A stretch of 14,219 bases of DNA from Periconia sp. R9002 (GCA_023627715.1 JAMAHW010000224.1:1-14219), one strand, 5' to 3'; numbered from the stretch's first letter, positions 1-8,591 are shown. Numbers and translations are program-made. The notes: generated by a model from the sequence alone, not told the origin.

Positions 1-1239
1 TACCTTGATAATGGGGGCTCCGGGTGCTGGGAGTGGTGGATCAATAGTAAGAAGATTACTAAGGGGGGTTCTTAGGTGGGGATTTGTGTTCGGTTGGGCT
101 GGCGGTGAGGTGGATGGGAAGAGTTTTCATTCTTCACCGGAGAGGGGTTTTGTCTTATTAGATCCCTTTTTTTCTTTTACAGTTCTTTCCTAGTGTGATT
201 GGGGATTAAAGATTTCATCAATTCAAGTCCGAGTGTTAGACATTCTGATGGTAGAGGGATAAGCGCCGCACCAACGAGATGAGTTGAACAATCAAACTGG
301 CACAAATGTACTCAGATCTGTTTACGTACATCAACTTTTATTATGGCCAAGTTTTTTGGAAATTTATAAACAAAAGTTCATGTCAGCCCGGCACAAGACA
401 CAATCTATGGTGCCCTCGAGATTGACAAAAGCAGCTTCCCTCGCTGTGTTTCCGGCTCACTCATCACCAGCAATAGGCGGCTCCTGCCACGTGATGGCTA
501 CGACAATGGTTCAGACATGCCACTGTGCAGATAAAGCATGGGGCGTGGCAGCTATGCGGGTTTCGTCTACACGTTAAGAATAATCTATAGTACGCTAGAA
601 TTTTGACGGCGAAACCAATGTCCGAGTTGCTTTCTAGTTAGATATTTCGCGCCTGTTTCGGAGCAACTCGGTGTAATGTAAGATAGATGGTGGGTGACTT
701 GCTTCAGCACCCCTGTCGGTCGGGTTGCAACAGGCAGCATTGTACAGGAGCTATGAGACTGTTTGAGACCATCATGCCAAAATTGTGAAGCCTTGTCCTT
801 GTAGCGCGCAAGAGACAAGCCACGACTCTTGAAGGTTGCAGTGCTGCCGCAGCAATCCCCTCCGTTTCTGTGTCATTAGAGAGATGCAGTGGAAAATAAC
901 AAATTATAATCCGAAGATTCGATTTCGAACGAAGTGGAAACAGAGCCAGAAATTTCGAGGGGACAATGTTCGCTGTGAATGGTTTGGCAGGTATTTATCC
1001 AGCCCCACTCCAAGGATAGCAATCGCCAACGAGGTGGGTTAAGTAATCGCGGGGTTGGAAGTAGACTTGTCACGTCATCCTGCATTGGTACAAGGCAGTA
1101 AGAACACAGACAACGCAACTATCCATAGCTCAACTTCACCAAGCTCACTTTTTTCACGCACCACGAACATCCATAAATTCCGCACCGCAAAATATGCAAA
1201 CGCATGAAACTAATCCAGCCACTTAACATCTAGCGACAA
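1..1239. other. Intergenic stretch, no supportable gene
   Basis: No recognisable protein family or clean gene structure is visible. Short open frames exist on both strands (for example 585-818 minus and 836-1042 plus), but they have no family motif, no good start context and no splice-linked partner. A glycine-rich open frame runs from the left edge to about 193 and could be the 3' end of a gene lying outside the window; nothing in it is diagnostic. The last 50 bases before 1240 are the presumed leader of the next gene. Confidence 0.5.
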
Positions 1240-1870
1240 ATGGGACTTCCAAATCTCGACCTCTCTCTTCCGGACCAGGAGCCAAGATTGCTTGAAGCAG
1301 TCGAAGGCGCGACTCTGGAAGAGGGGTCCTTCGCTGTCTACACCGCTGTTCCCGGCATTACAAAGTGTAACCTCGACGCAATCTGCAAAATCCCCCAAGC
1401 CGAGTGGGAAGACATTAAAATGGAAACTCAGCTGCTCCGCCCCGCCATGCCGACACCATTCTTCAATAATCGCTCTCTTAAAGACATTCTCGCCGCCCAT
1501 GTTGCCATAGACAAGGAGATTCAAGTACATGAAGACGGCAGCGCGAGCGACGTGGAATGGCAGCCACATGCCTTTGTTGTTGTGACGAGCCAATACCGGA
1601 GTTGAAGTATCATGGCTTGTTATTTGTATATGCTGAGGTTTTTCCTGGGGAAGATGAAGAGAAAGGGAAGTTGACAAATTCTTCTTTGCGCCTCAAGACA
1701 TGTTTATGCTGCTTTCGGGTGTTATCCTTGGGACAAGCGCCTTGTCAGTCTACAAAAATGACTATAAAATCGACGGCGACACGTGGAAGAAGACCCAGGA
1801 GGAAAAAAATAAGGAGGGTAAGAATGCGGATGACGATGGAGATAAAGAGAGCGAAGAAAGAGCTGAGTAA
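1240..1870 (+). pseudogene. Hypothetical acidic fungal protein gene, probably disrupted by frame changes
   Basis: The ATG at 1240 has A at -3 and opens a 121-codon frame that looks genuinely coding, beginning MGLPNLDLSLPDQEPRLLEA, until TGA at 1603-1605. Coding-like sequence then continues in a second frame around 1604-1660 (GLLFVYAEVFPGEDEEKG). It goes on in a third frame from about 1660 to TAA at 1868-1870 (DKFFFAPQDMFMLLSGV, then a very charged Lys/Glu/Asp tail). I see no clean GT...YAG intron joining all three frames. An intron from about 1603 to 1668 would join the first and third frames but needs a poor GTTGAA donor and an AAG acceptor. The overall pattern (acidic alpha/beta start, VVV strand, hydrophobic strand, FFF-P--M segment) loosely recalls the DUF6924 family, but that is only an impression. 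Either a pseudogene with two small indels or a misread splice form. Confidence 0.5.
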
Positions 1871-1937
1871 TTTAATTGATCGCTAAATAATTCGCATTAA
1901 GCCTTTTCTAGACTGGGCCCACATGGTCTCAGGAAGT

Positions 1938-2156
1938 TCAGGAATACCTGCTGTCTGCAATGATGTTGCGCCATTTTCCATTTTCCCACATTTTGTTGGT
2001 ACAAGTGGTGGTAAGAGCTTCTACAGACTCTCCGATATGCGCTGGATCCGCACTAGGGAGCCACATTAGGACTCCGTCAGACCCACTGCGGGAGCTAAAA
2101 GACGGTTCGTAGGGATCAGAACAAGCTCCCGGCTTCTTCGTTATTGCGCAATTACA
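1938..2156 (-). pseudogene. Decayed coding fragment inside the long inverted repeat (family not recognised)
   Basis: On the minus strand a 72-codon frame is open from the TGA at 2157-2159 to the TGA at 1938-1940. It looks protein-like: SSRSGSDGVLMWLPSADPAH, then a Glu/Ala/Thr-rich part, then CTNKMWENGKWRNIIADSRY. It has no N-terminal start and no visible upstream exon. The inverted second copy at 4725-4866 encodes a related but shifted version (shared GSRSGSD, VLMWL and ALTT pieces) with a 2-nt insertion that breaks the frame. Sharing at the protein level supports descent from a real coding sequence, possibly a captured gene end or part of a mobile element. I cannot name the protein. Confidence 0.4.
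1993..2132 (-). repeat. Long inverted repeat, left copy (about 140 bp)
   Basis: The reverse complement of this stretch aligns along its length with 4725-4866. The core CTCCCGCAGTGGGTCTGAC is shared, as are the flanking GAGTCCTAATGTGGCTC and GTACCAACAA blocks. Most differences I can see are transitions (C/T or G/A), plus one 2-nt indel. The two copies are in opposite orientation and enclose about 2.6 kb. Confidence 0.85.
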
Positions 2157-2558
2157 TCAGCAGGCTCAGCGCCTGCGGAAGGTTGTTGCAGAGTCAACCA
2201 TCATGCCTAACTTATCGCCATCAATGCACGACCTTTGAGGCGATCCCGTACCTTTGTTACACAGGAAGTGCTACATTCTTCTAAACAGACAATACCGTGA
2301 TGGGGAAGTGGAAAATTTAAAATAAAGAATGATTGCGGGAAGTCGAAAATGGAAAACGAAAGATGAGGGACCCATTCTAGCAAGTGGGACCTAGAAAAAG
2401 GCAAAATTGCTCGGGCTCGCGAGGGTGTTGGGATTAATGCTAATTCGGGAGCGGGCAACTGTGCAGTCACGTCACAGCCAGGAACATCGGTTCAGTTTAC
2501 TCGTGCCCGCGGGGTCTTGATTTGAACTCGAACTACTCGAACTGACGGCGCGGTAGTC

Positions 2559-2566
2559 TATAAATA
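2559..2566 (+). promoter_or_regulatory. TATA box
   Basis: TATAAATA lies 58 bp before the ATG at 2624, in a sensible position for a fungal core promoter. The upstream 50 bases carry a repeated CGAACT-like motif (2524-2545). Confidence 0.45.
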
Positions 2567-2623
2567 TCCGGCGGTTGATCGCCAGCCAATCACCGTTTGG
2601 CTGCTGGCACTGATGGTCGTGGA

Positions 2624-3010
2624 ATGTTAACTGTGCCAGCGAACGAGCGCTTATTGGCCAGACTCAATAATTGGCCTCAGCGGCAGTATAGTCACGCGTC
2701 CCGCCCTAAGTTAGCTGTGGCACCCGATGCCATATCACTACATGATCTTCGCAATACTAGACAAAAGATGCAATCGTTCCTAGACAGTATCAAGAGGATT
2801 ATCTCGGACTTGGAGAAGCCCGCTATTTCAACACGGGTCCCACTGCAGGAACTGAATCCCGGAGCCATGGCACGTACGCAGATCAACCATGAAATGCCAT
2901 CTATCCCAAAAACATCCTCATCGCCTCCACGACAAGGTCAGTGCCGGTGCGGGTCAGCCATGCTGACGGACACTAGTGTTGAGATCCCAGTAAATGCCCC
3001 ACTACCATGA
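2624..3010 (+). CDS. Small hypothetical protein (128 aa)
   Basis: Single open frame from ATG 2624 to TGA 3008-3010. The frame stays open for nine codons upstream, but the only upstream start would be TTG at 2597, so the ATG is preferred. The middle (DLRNTRQKMQSFLDSIKRII) predicts as a short amphipathic helix or coiled coil. The rest is Pro/Ser/Thr-rich and looks disordered. No membrane segment, signal peptide or known domain is visible. The last 26 codons overlap a divergent copy of the dispersed 29-bp repeat (2933-2961), so the C terminus is repeat-derived. The TATA box and coding-like middle favour a gene, but the short length and repeat-rich setting allow a chance ORF or relic. Confidence 0.35.
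   Translation: MLTVPANERLLARLNNWPQRQYSHASRPKLAVAPDAISLHDLRNTRQKMQSFLDSIKRIISDLEKPAISTRVPLQELNPGAMARTQINHEMPSIPKTSSSPPRQGQCRCGSAMLTDTSVEIPVNAPLP
2933..2961 (+). repeat. Divergent copy of the 29-bp CAAGG...GGCCAT repeat
   Basis: Starts CAAGGT and contains GGTGCGGGTC followed by AGCCAT. It matches the 4955-4983 copy at 22 of 29 positions and lies in the same orientation. The conserved CAAGG outer end resembles a hAT-type terminus, but no target-site duplication was seen. Confidence 0.6.
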
Positions 3011-3695
3011 TGACCAAATGGCTAGGCTAACGCTGCTTCAAGTGCTTTATATGTACTTTTTGTACTTGATGCAGCCATAAATCAACTCGAACACCTGCAT
3101 ATCTTCTTTGGGCACCTTTACTAGTTGGTAAATAAAGAAAGCGACATTAGTTCTTCGGCTTTAGGATAATTCGTAGCAGCTAGGCCAGTATTTTTGTGAC
3201 TAAAAAACGATGTTTTAGGCAGACGCACAATGTACATTCTTCCATCAGCCCACGGCTTCATCACCACAAACGTGATCTTTTTACGTAAAAGCAAGATTAG
3301 CCACATATGCAACAGCTGATCGTTGGCGTACAATATGGCCATGCTTGGAACCATTTCTTTCTTAATAAATGAGCATATGAGTAGGGGAAATAGAATAGGG
3401 CTTATGCGAATGGGAATAACTGTCAGGGCAACCTAACCCTACCTCAGTGGTACGGTTTAGGGACATAGTATTTGACTGAAGAATGCCATGTTGATAGTGA
3501 GTGGCGTGTGTGACAGCAGACAAGAAGAAGACAGGTAATAAGTGTCAAGGTAGTTCGTAGTTGTGTGTTGAAAGACAAGGTAAGGAGCAAAGGATAGTAA
3601 TACTGTCAAGGCTAGCCCAATTTGGCCATTGCAAGATTTTGTGTAACCATCAAGCGCTGTTTATCTACAAGACTATTCCGATGTTTGGCCGCTGA
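3011..3695. other. Intergenic, no supportable gene
   Basis: AT-rich spacer. One minus-strand frame (3354 down to 3121, 77 codons from an ATG) has a partly protein-like look (FVVMKPWADGRMYIVRLPKT) but no family I recognise and no neighbouring exon, so it is not called. A purine-rich stretch spans about 3515-3545. No RNA gene is visible. Confidence 0.4.
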
Positions 3696-3911
3696 TTGGC
3701 CTCCTGTCACATGATGGATACAACCACGGCCTTTCTTTTTGGCAAATCAGTTCGGAGTCTGACCACTCCGGAATCTGTTGAAGCTACCACTGTGATGTTC
3801 CAAGAGGCAAGAAACTTCCACCATATTCCTCAAGAAACCGAATTCGTGAATTGCTTGATTGGATCAGACGTTAAGTTAGGCCACTCTAGTAGAGAAGCTG
3901 ACCGCAATTAA
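3696..3911 (+). pseudogene. Possible cytochrome P450 fragment
   Basis: The open frame contains MMDTTTAFLFGKSVRSLTTP (3711-3770), which closely resembles the helix segment of fungal P450s that usually reads L/M-D-T-A/T-T-E-F-L-F-G-E/K-S-V. The remaining 50 codons continue open but show no further P450 landmark. There is no heme-binding Cys motif, ExxR or oxygen-binding helix anywhere nearby, so at most this is a short relic of a much longer gene. It ends tail-to-tail with the ISG12-like gene, sharing the TAA/TTA positions near 3908-3911. Similarity rests on about 18 residues from memory, so it could be chance. Confidence 0.3.
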
Positions 3912-4523
3912 AGCTTTGCTTGCTCTTTCTTGTTGCCTTCTTTCTCCTGGATGTCATTTTTGCCTTGGTGTCTTCCCTCATCTGATGTCTCACACTGTCT
4001 GTCTTCTTGGTCTTTGTGTTCAACACCGTCTTGACCCTCGCGTTCACAGTCGTACTTGGTCTGGACATGCGATGAAATAGCTGCGCCAGTTGTAGTTATA
4101 ACGGCGGCAATCCCACGAGCGACAGCATTGACGACAACAATGATAGCACCCCTAGCACCCGCACTCTCAAATACGGTAGATGTAATTCTAGCGAATACAT
4201 GCCCTACGCCTGCTAGGAAAATAGCAGCAGCAGAAGCTTGGTACAGAGAATTTTAGCAGACTTAGTACTGTACATCAGGGAGATATTCACATACAAGCAG
4301 TAATACCCGCGATACCCACGCCCGCGAATCCTGCAAGGCCTAGCACGACCGAGGCTGCAGGTATAGTAATAGGCGCAGCAAAGACGATGGCAGCAAGTAC
4401 AATCGTAGCAAGTACAAGTACAGCAACTGTAGCCACAGCAAGTAAAGTTAGAGCAATTACAACTGCAGCGGATTTAAACGGATGTTGGACGATCCAGTTG
4501 CCAGCCTGACGGAAAAGAGCCAT
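3908..4523 (-). CDS. ISG12/IFI6-like small hydrophobic protein, two exons
   Basis: Exon 1 is 4523 down to 4295 and exon 2 is 4236 down to 3908, with a 58-bp intron at 4237-4294 (donor GTATGT, acceptor AAG). The product is 185 aa. The ATG at 4523 has A at -3; the open frame extends further only with non-ATG starts. Residues about 18-75 form one or two long hydrophobic segments rich in Ala/Val/Ile/Leu. They are followed by a glycine-rich GLAGFAGVGIAGITA, then SAAAIFLAGVGHVF and ESAGARGAI, matching the Gly/Ala hydrophobic hallmark of the interferon-inducible 6-16 (ISG12/IFI6) family. Members are small membrane proteins, in animals largely mitochondrial or ER; the fungal role is unknown. After residue about 132 the tail becomes strongly charged (Lys/Glu/Asp/Gln). 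The AAG acceptor is unusual, but only this junction gives a continuous frame into a convincing family sequence. Confidence 0.7.
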
Positions 4524-4724
4524 GATGGTCGCGAGTAATTTCGACGCTAACAAATGTATAACCTGTTGGCGAGGTGGAGAAAAGTAGTTGGAGGCTGTGA
4601 CTCTGTTGTACTGATAGACGATAAGGCGTAACCTGTTTTATCGTTATATCACGTGGTCAGACGCTCCGCCAAGACTACACTAGACGCAAAAACTCTAGGA
4701 ACCATACCAAACAGCCGTTGCAGC

Positions 4725-4866
4725 CCGGGAGCTTATTCTGATCCCCACGAACCGTTTTTTGGCTCCCGCAGTGGGTCTGACAGTGAGTCCTAATGTGGCT
4801 CTCTAGTACGAATGCAGTGCATACCAGGGAGCCTATACAAGCCCTTACCACACCTCGTACCAACAA
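4725..4866 (+). repeat. Long inverted repeat, right copy (about 142 bp)
   Basis: Inverted partner of 1993-2132. Homology runs from CCGGGAGCTT through CGCAGTGGGTCTGAC and GAGTCCTAATGTGGCTC to GTACCAACAA. Relative to the left copy it carries several C/T and G/A changes and a 2-nt insertion (GACAGTGAG against GACGGAG) that interrupts the coding frame. Beyond 4866 only weak similarity continues. Confidence 0.85.
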
Positions 4867-4954
4867 CTTCTACCCTTACGTGTAACCATCAGCCATCTTT
4901 GCAAGGAGCCTTCCTGCCGTTCTTCACCAAATCGATGAAATATCGCCATCAGCG

Positions 4955-4983
4955 CAAGGTTGTGGTAGGTGCGGGTCGGCCAT
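4955..4983 (+). repeat. 29-bp terminal-type inverted repeat, left copy
   Basis: Begins CAAGGTTGTGGTAGG and ends GGGTCGGCCAT. It is identical at 28 of 29 positions to the reverse complement of 8021-8049. The two copies face each other across 3.1 kb. The outer CAAGG end fits hAT-like termini, although the adjoining 8 bp (CATCAGCG on the left, CCCTGTAT on the right) do not match. Confidence 0.8.
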
Positions 4984-6046
4984 GGCCATTGCATGTGGTG
5001 GCGATGTGATGTACCACGCTAGTTTTCTAGCCGAATTTTCAAAGCCAACCCAAGGAAATGCCTTTAGTCACATCCTCTCGCACTTTTGATTGCAAGGGTC
5101 TGCATCTTCATATTCACTCGCACCCAAGCCTGCCATCTGCGGGGGACTTCGGGCAAGCTTATTAATGAAAATGATCCTTGATATGTAGCTACCACCTTCC
5201 CTGCGAAAGATCTCAGGGCCCTTTTTGATACAACTTGGGAAAGTAGTCGAGTCTATAGACCCTCTAAATCACTTCCATTATGCTCTGAGAATACTTTTGT
5301 CACCTTTTACTGTCCGTGTACTATGTATCCTCTCACCGGTGTATGTTGCTGTTAGCCTTATGCAATTTCTAGAAGGCGCTAGCTAATAACAATAAACCAT
5401 GACATGCGTCTTATACCAGGCAGCAGTATTCTAATGGTTGAAATATTTTTAGCTCCAACTATCAAAAAAAAAGTGTGTACGCATAGCGGGGCGTACTTAA
5501 GCTTCTACTACGGCAGAGAGCCAATGGAGCTATCGTCAACTATTGGAATTTCAACATAGCATACCACAGAGCTGAGAAAGTAAACACAGTATTCTCCGAC
5601 CCCTAAAATGAGTATAGTAGCAGAAACGAAAGTGTTCTTGGATTAATAAGCTGTTGCCTATTTAGCTTCACAGGGATTTCTTGGCTCCCATAACCGAGCT
5701 CACATGACGATGTACTTGCTTCGTGCGACCCAAATGCAGTCCACATGCACAAAGACATCAGCGAACAACGCTGCAAACAATTATGCCACCTCCAGGCTGC
5801 CTTACGAGGCGTAAGTGTGAGGCAGATTTATAAGGCAAAATGATATGTAGGGCTACTAGACAGGCTGACTAGCTAAAAGCTAAGCTATGCACAGCCTCTC
5901 ATGGTGGGCTGAACAATGCTTCCATTAGTCTACCAGGAGATATATAAGGCATTTGTGATGCTATCTTCAAAGGCTTCGTGAACAGCTGATACAATAAGAT
6001 TCCTCACTGCTCTGTCATTCGTATTGCATTGCTCAGCGTTGATAGC
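4984..6046. other. Non-coding stretch upstream of the CorA-like gene
   Basis: About 1 kb with stops in all frames and no ORF or RNA gene that I can support. It presumably contains the promoter and 5' leader of the gene at 6047. TTATAAGGCA occurs at about 5827 and a similar TATATAAGGC at 5941. Confidence 0.5.
5941..5947 (+). promoter_or_regulatory. TATA box candidate for the CorA-like gene
   Basis: TATATAA lies 100 bp before the ATG at 6047 and is the best TATA match in the upstream kilobase. Confidence 0.35.
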
Positions 6047-7665
6047 ATGGACGACTTCTATTTTGGCAATAAAGACACATTCGACCGCTACAGCTGGAAG
6101 CAAACGTCAGAACTACGACCTATGACCTACGATTTAGGGCCCAATTCCTCAGCAAATGCGAAAGAAAACTTGATCGCCTTGATCTCCTACAACGACGATA
6201 AGAACGAAATCAATGAGAACAGATATAAGTTTGACCAACTCGTGCAAGACTGGAAAGTCCCAAAGATTGCGATTCAAGGTGCCCTTAAAAAAGGGGTAAC
6301 GGGAGGTTTCCACCGACTTACAAATGCTACAAATCGTTGTTTTTGGTATTATATCTCTATCCCCTGCCCGGCCCAGCACATGGTATACAAATTCGTACGA
6401 GTTTGCGCCACATACGACACTGCAACTTCCGTTGCACGCACCATCATTTTTTGCCCCGAATTTATCGTGGGAAAAGCGAGAGAAGTATTGGAAGCAAGCA
6501 GTTCGAAACCCAACATCAAAGCGGGTATTGGGGATTGGATGATCCCACATCTTCTTGTTGCAGTATTGTGCACGAATGAATGGGAGAATGAGCAGCAACG
6601 AATCGAAGACGAGGTAACTTCTGCTGTGAGCCTACATCTCTTTTACTCTAATATATGAATACTAACTTCAACAGGCTATCGTAGTAAATTTTGATGGGAA
6701 CCTAAGTATGGACAACAAACCTATCAGTATTATTGATGGACGACTTCAATATATTTCCTGCTCTGAGTCTTATCTCAACAACCTGGAAATCGTCATACCC
6801 CGGTTGGGTCAAGAGTTTGATACATTTCAAGTCTCTCAGACATGCCCAGCAACCAGAATCACTGAAATCCTCGACTCCATTTCTACAAGAATCAGTAGCA
6901 CGCGCCTCCGTTTCAAATTCTTCAAAGATACCTTGAATCTTGAGCGCAGAAAAGTAAGTCCAATTACGTCTGAAAGAAAATTACTTATGATATTAGTTCT
7001 CTAGCCATATAACTGTTAATATCGCCGGATATACTCAAAGAAACACCATTGCGCTCCGAAAACTGTCAGAGAACAGCATTAAAGACGCGCAAGAAATGAA
7101 AAGTATGTCTCAGCAAGCTCTTCACTCATCGAATGCCATGGCGAAGATATCTCATTTGTCCATGGTATACTTGCCTGCCACATTTCTCGCAGTAAGTTCT
7201 CACACATCGCTTTGGATGGTTACACAAAAATAACATCCTGTGTCACTCTAGACTCTCTTTAGCACCCCTTTTTTCCAGATAAACCAAGAGCTCCAGTTCC
7301 CAGCTGCGAGAATGCTGTGGATTTATCTTGTTTCTGCTATATGTCTAACTGCAGGGACATTTTTTGCATCAAATGGATGGGATCGAGTTCGAAAACATTT
7401 GAATAGTCGACCGGAAAAAGGAGTAGAGCCGGTGCTGTACCCGAATGATGAAGAAAACAAGTCTATAAACCCTGATCGAGCATCTTTAGACCCTGGACCT
7501 CGTAGTCAGGATATTAACGGACTCATCGAGTTCGCACTGAGATGCCTACGTGGCAACATCGACATTGACAATTGTGATGTTGAAGAAGTTCATGATAGTG
7601 GTGGCGATGACATCACTGTGTCGACAAATGACATCGCAACAACACCCACGGGCGATAATAGTTAG
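6047..7665 (+). CDS. CorA-like membrane protein, four exons
   Basis: Exons 6047-6613, 6675-6953, 6997-7191 and 7252-7665 give 484 aa with every junction in phase 0. Introns are 61, 43 and 60 bp (GTAACT...ACAG with an ACTAAC branch site; GTAAGT...TTAG; GTAAGT...CTAG). For intron 2 the later AG at 7004 would put a stop in frame, so the AG at 6996 is chosen. The start ATG has A at -3. The C-terminal part fits the fungal CorA-like layout: a long helical region with NSIKDAQEMKSMSQQALHSS, then AKISHLSMVYLPATFLA-TLFS (about 330-352), a short loop with FFQIN, and a second membrane segment MLWIYLVSAICLTAGTFF (about 368-386). The canonical GMN signature of true Mg2+ channels is absent, as is usual in this divergent fungal group, so ion transport is not assured. 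The tail after 390 is acidic. The TAG stop is followed in frame by an ankyrin-like tail (separate entry). The gene lies inside the interval bracketed by the 29-bp inverted repeats. Confidence 0.8.
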
Positions 7666-7860
7666 GCTATCAATCATCTGTTGGAACTGGTTCGGATAGG
7701 TTCACGTAGTACGAGCAAATCAACATGTTACAAAGACATGGTCAGGCTGCTCTTCACCATAGGCAAGACCGGCAACAACGCTCAAGATAACGGCGTGTCG
7801 ACACTGTTGGAATGGTCAGTACCGGATAGATATAATGAAATTGTTGAGCTGTTGCAATGA
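7666..7860 (+). pseudogene. In-frame ankyrin-repeat-like tail after the CorA-like stop codon
   Basis: The reading frame of exon 4 stays open for 64 codons past TAG 7663-7665, to TGA 7858-7860. The second half reads KDMVRLLFTIGKTGNNAQDN followed by GVSTLLEWSVPDRYNEIVEL and LQ. This aligns with the ankyrin pattern (xxVVRLLL-GxADVNAQDNxGxTPLxxAxxxGHxEIVELLL). The TPL and GH positions have decayed to STL and DR. It may be the former C terminus of the upstream protein, cut off by a nonsense change (CAG to TAG would suffice), or a separate ankyrin fragment that happens to share the frame. Confidence 0.55.
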
Positions 7861-8020
7861 CCTGCTCATTAATTCGAAGTGTTGGATTAGCATGTTCCTA
7901 CAAGAAAAACAGCTTAGAAACAGTGTAGAAAAAGCCCACCGTAGGTAACTATTTATTATAGTTTGCTTATCAATCATTTCAAGCCGTAGGTACTTTGAGT
8001 TGCCACCGCTCGCGGAAACT

Positions 8021-8049
8021 ATGGCCGACCCGCACCTACCACACCCTTG
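8021..8049 (-). repeat. 29-bp terminal-type inverted repeat, right copy
   Basis: Reads ATGGCCGACCCGCACCTACC then ACACCCTTG on the plus strand. Its reverse complement matches 4955-4983 at 28 of 29 positions. It forms the right boundary of the 3.1-kb bracketed interval. Confidence 0.8.
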
Positions 8050-8591
8050 CCCTGTATAGCTCCAAGCCCCGTCTTCCACCGAATAATCACAGAACAGCAA
8101 GCTGTCTATAAACGTGCCTCGGCCAGTGTGCTGCCGATTAAGAGGCACACGACGCCGGAAGCGCCCTGCGGACACGAGGCCTCTAAAGCTAAGCAGCTTG
8201 CGCTGGAAGGTGATGTATTACTTTCTTTTTACTTCTGTTTTCCTATGTTGAGCATGGAGTTAGGCAAAGGACGAGCAGGTCTCACGGTTGGCTTCTGAAC
8301 GGGAGAGAATGTAGTGTAGTAAGAGGTATTAGCTAGCACGTAGTAACGGCCCATACCCTCAGGGTGCATGGCCATAATAGAACTCACACACACACACACA
8401 CGCCCTGAAGGCGGTAGTTTTGCGATGCTGGTGGAGTACAGCAGGGGCTTCAATAAGCAACAGACAGACCAGAACCAGGGCTCCACAGCGGGAACCAAAA
8501 ACGGGTCTGATACGCTATTGCAAGCGCGATGGTCGTTTGTGGCTCAGCGTTTCACGGGAAAAGAGATGATCAACGTTAGCTTACATCATTC
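8050..8591. other. Non-coding stretch with microsatellite
   Basis: Open frames on both strands lack family motifs and run through the CA microsatellite. No RNA gene is seen. It serves as the 3' flank of the minus-strand gene ending at 8592. A 23-bp piece near 8490-8512 weakly resembles the core of the long inverted repeat. Confidence 0.4.
8385..8401. repeat. (CA)n microsatellite
   Basis: Eight and a half uninterrupted CA units between CT and GCCC. Confidence 0.9.

Noticed and set aside
5..193. Glycine-rich open frame at the left edge
   Set aside because: Could be the 3' end of a gene outside the window, but no motif supports it and the composition (Gly/Arg/Trp/Phe) is typical of chance frames in G/T-rich DNA.
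1210..1677. 155-codon minus-strand ORF opposite the hypothetical gene
   Set aside because: The plus strand has the better start context and a more protein-like acidic composition. The minus frame reads as its antisense shadow.
3121..3354. 77-codon minus-strand ORF with a partly protein-like centre
   Set aside because: Starts with ATG but shows no known family, no neighbouring exon and no promoter feature.
3430..3450. AACCTAACCCTACCT, telomere-like
   Set aside because: Not a tandem TTAGGG/CCCTAA array; isolated chance match.
6149..6598. 149-codon minus-strand ORF inside the CorA-like gene
   Set aside because: Antisense shadow of exon 1; the plus strand has clear introns and family features.
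7816..8298. ORFs on both strands across the right 29-bp repeat
   Set aside because: They read through the repeat and low-information flanks with no family motif.
8485..8515. Possible third copy of the long inverted repeat core
   Set aside because: Only about 23 bp align (one gap, two mismatches) and the flanks do not, so chance similarity is not excluded.
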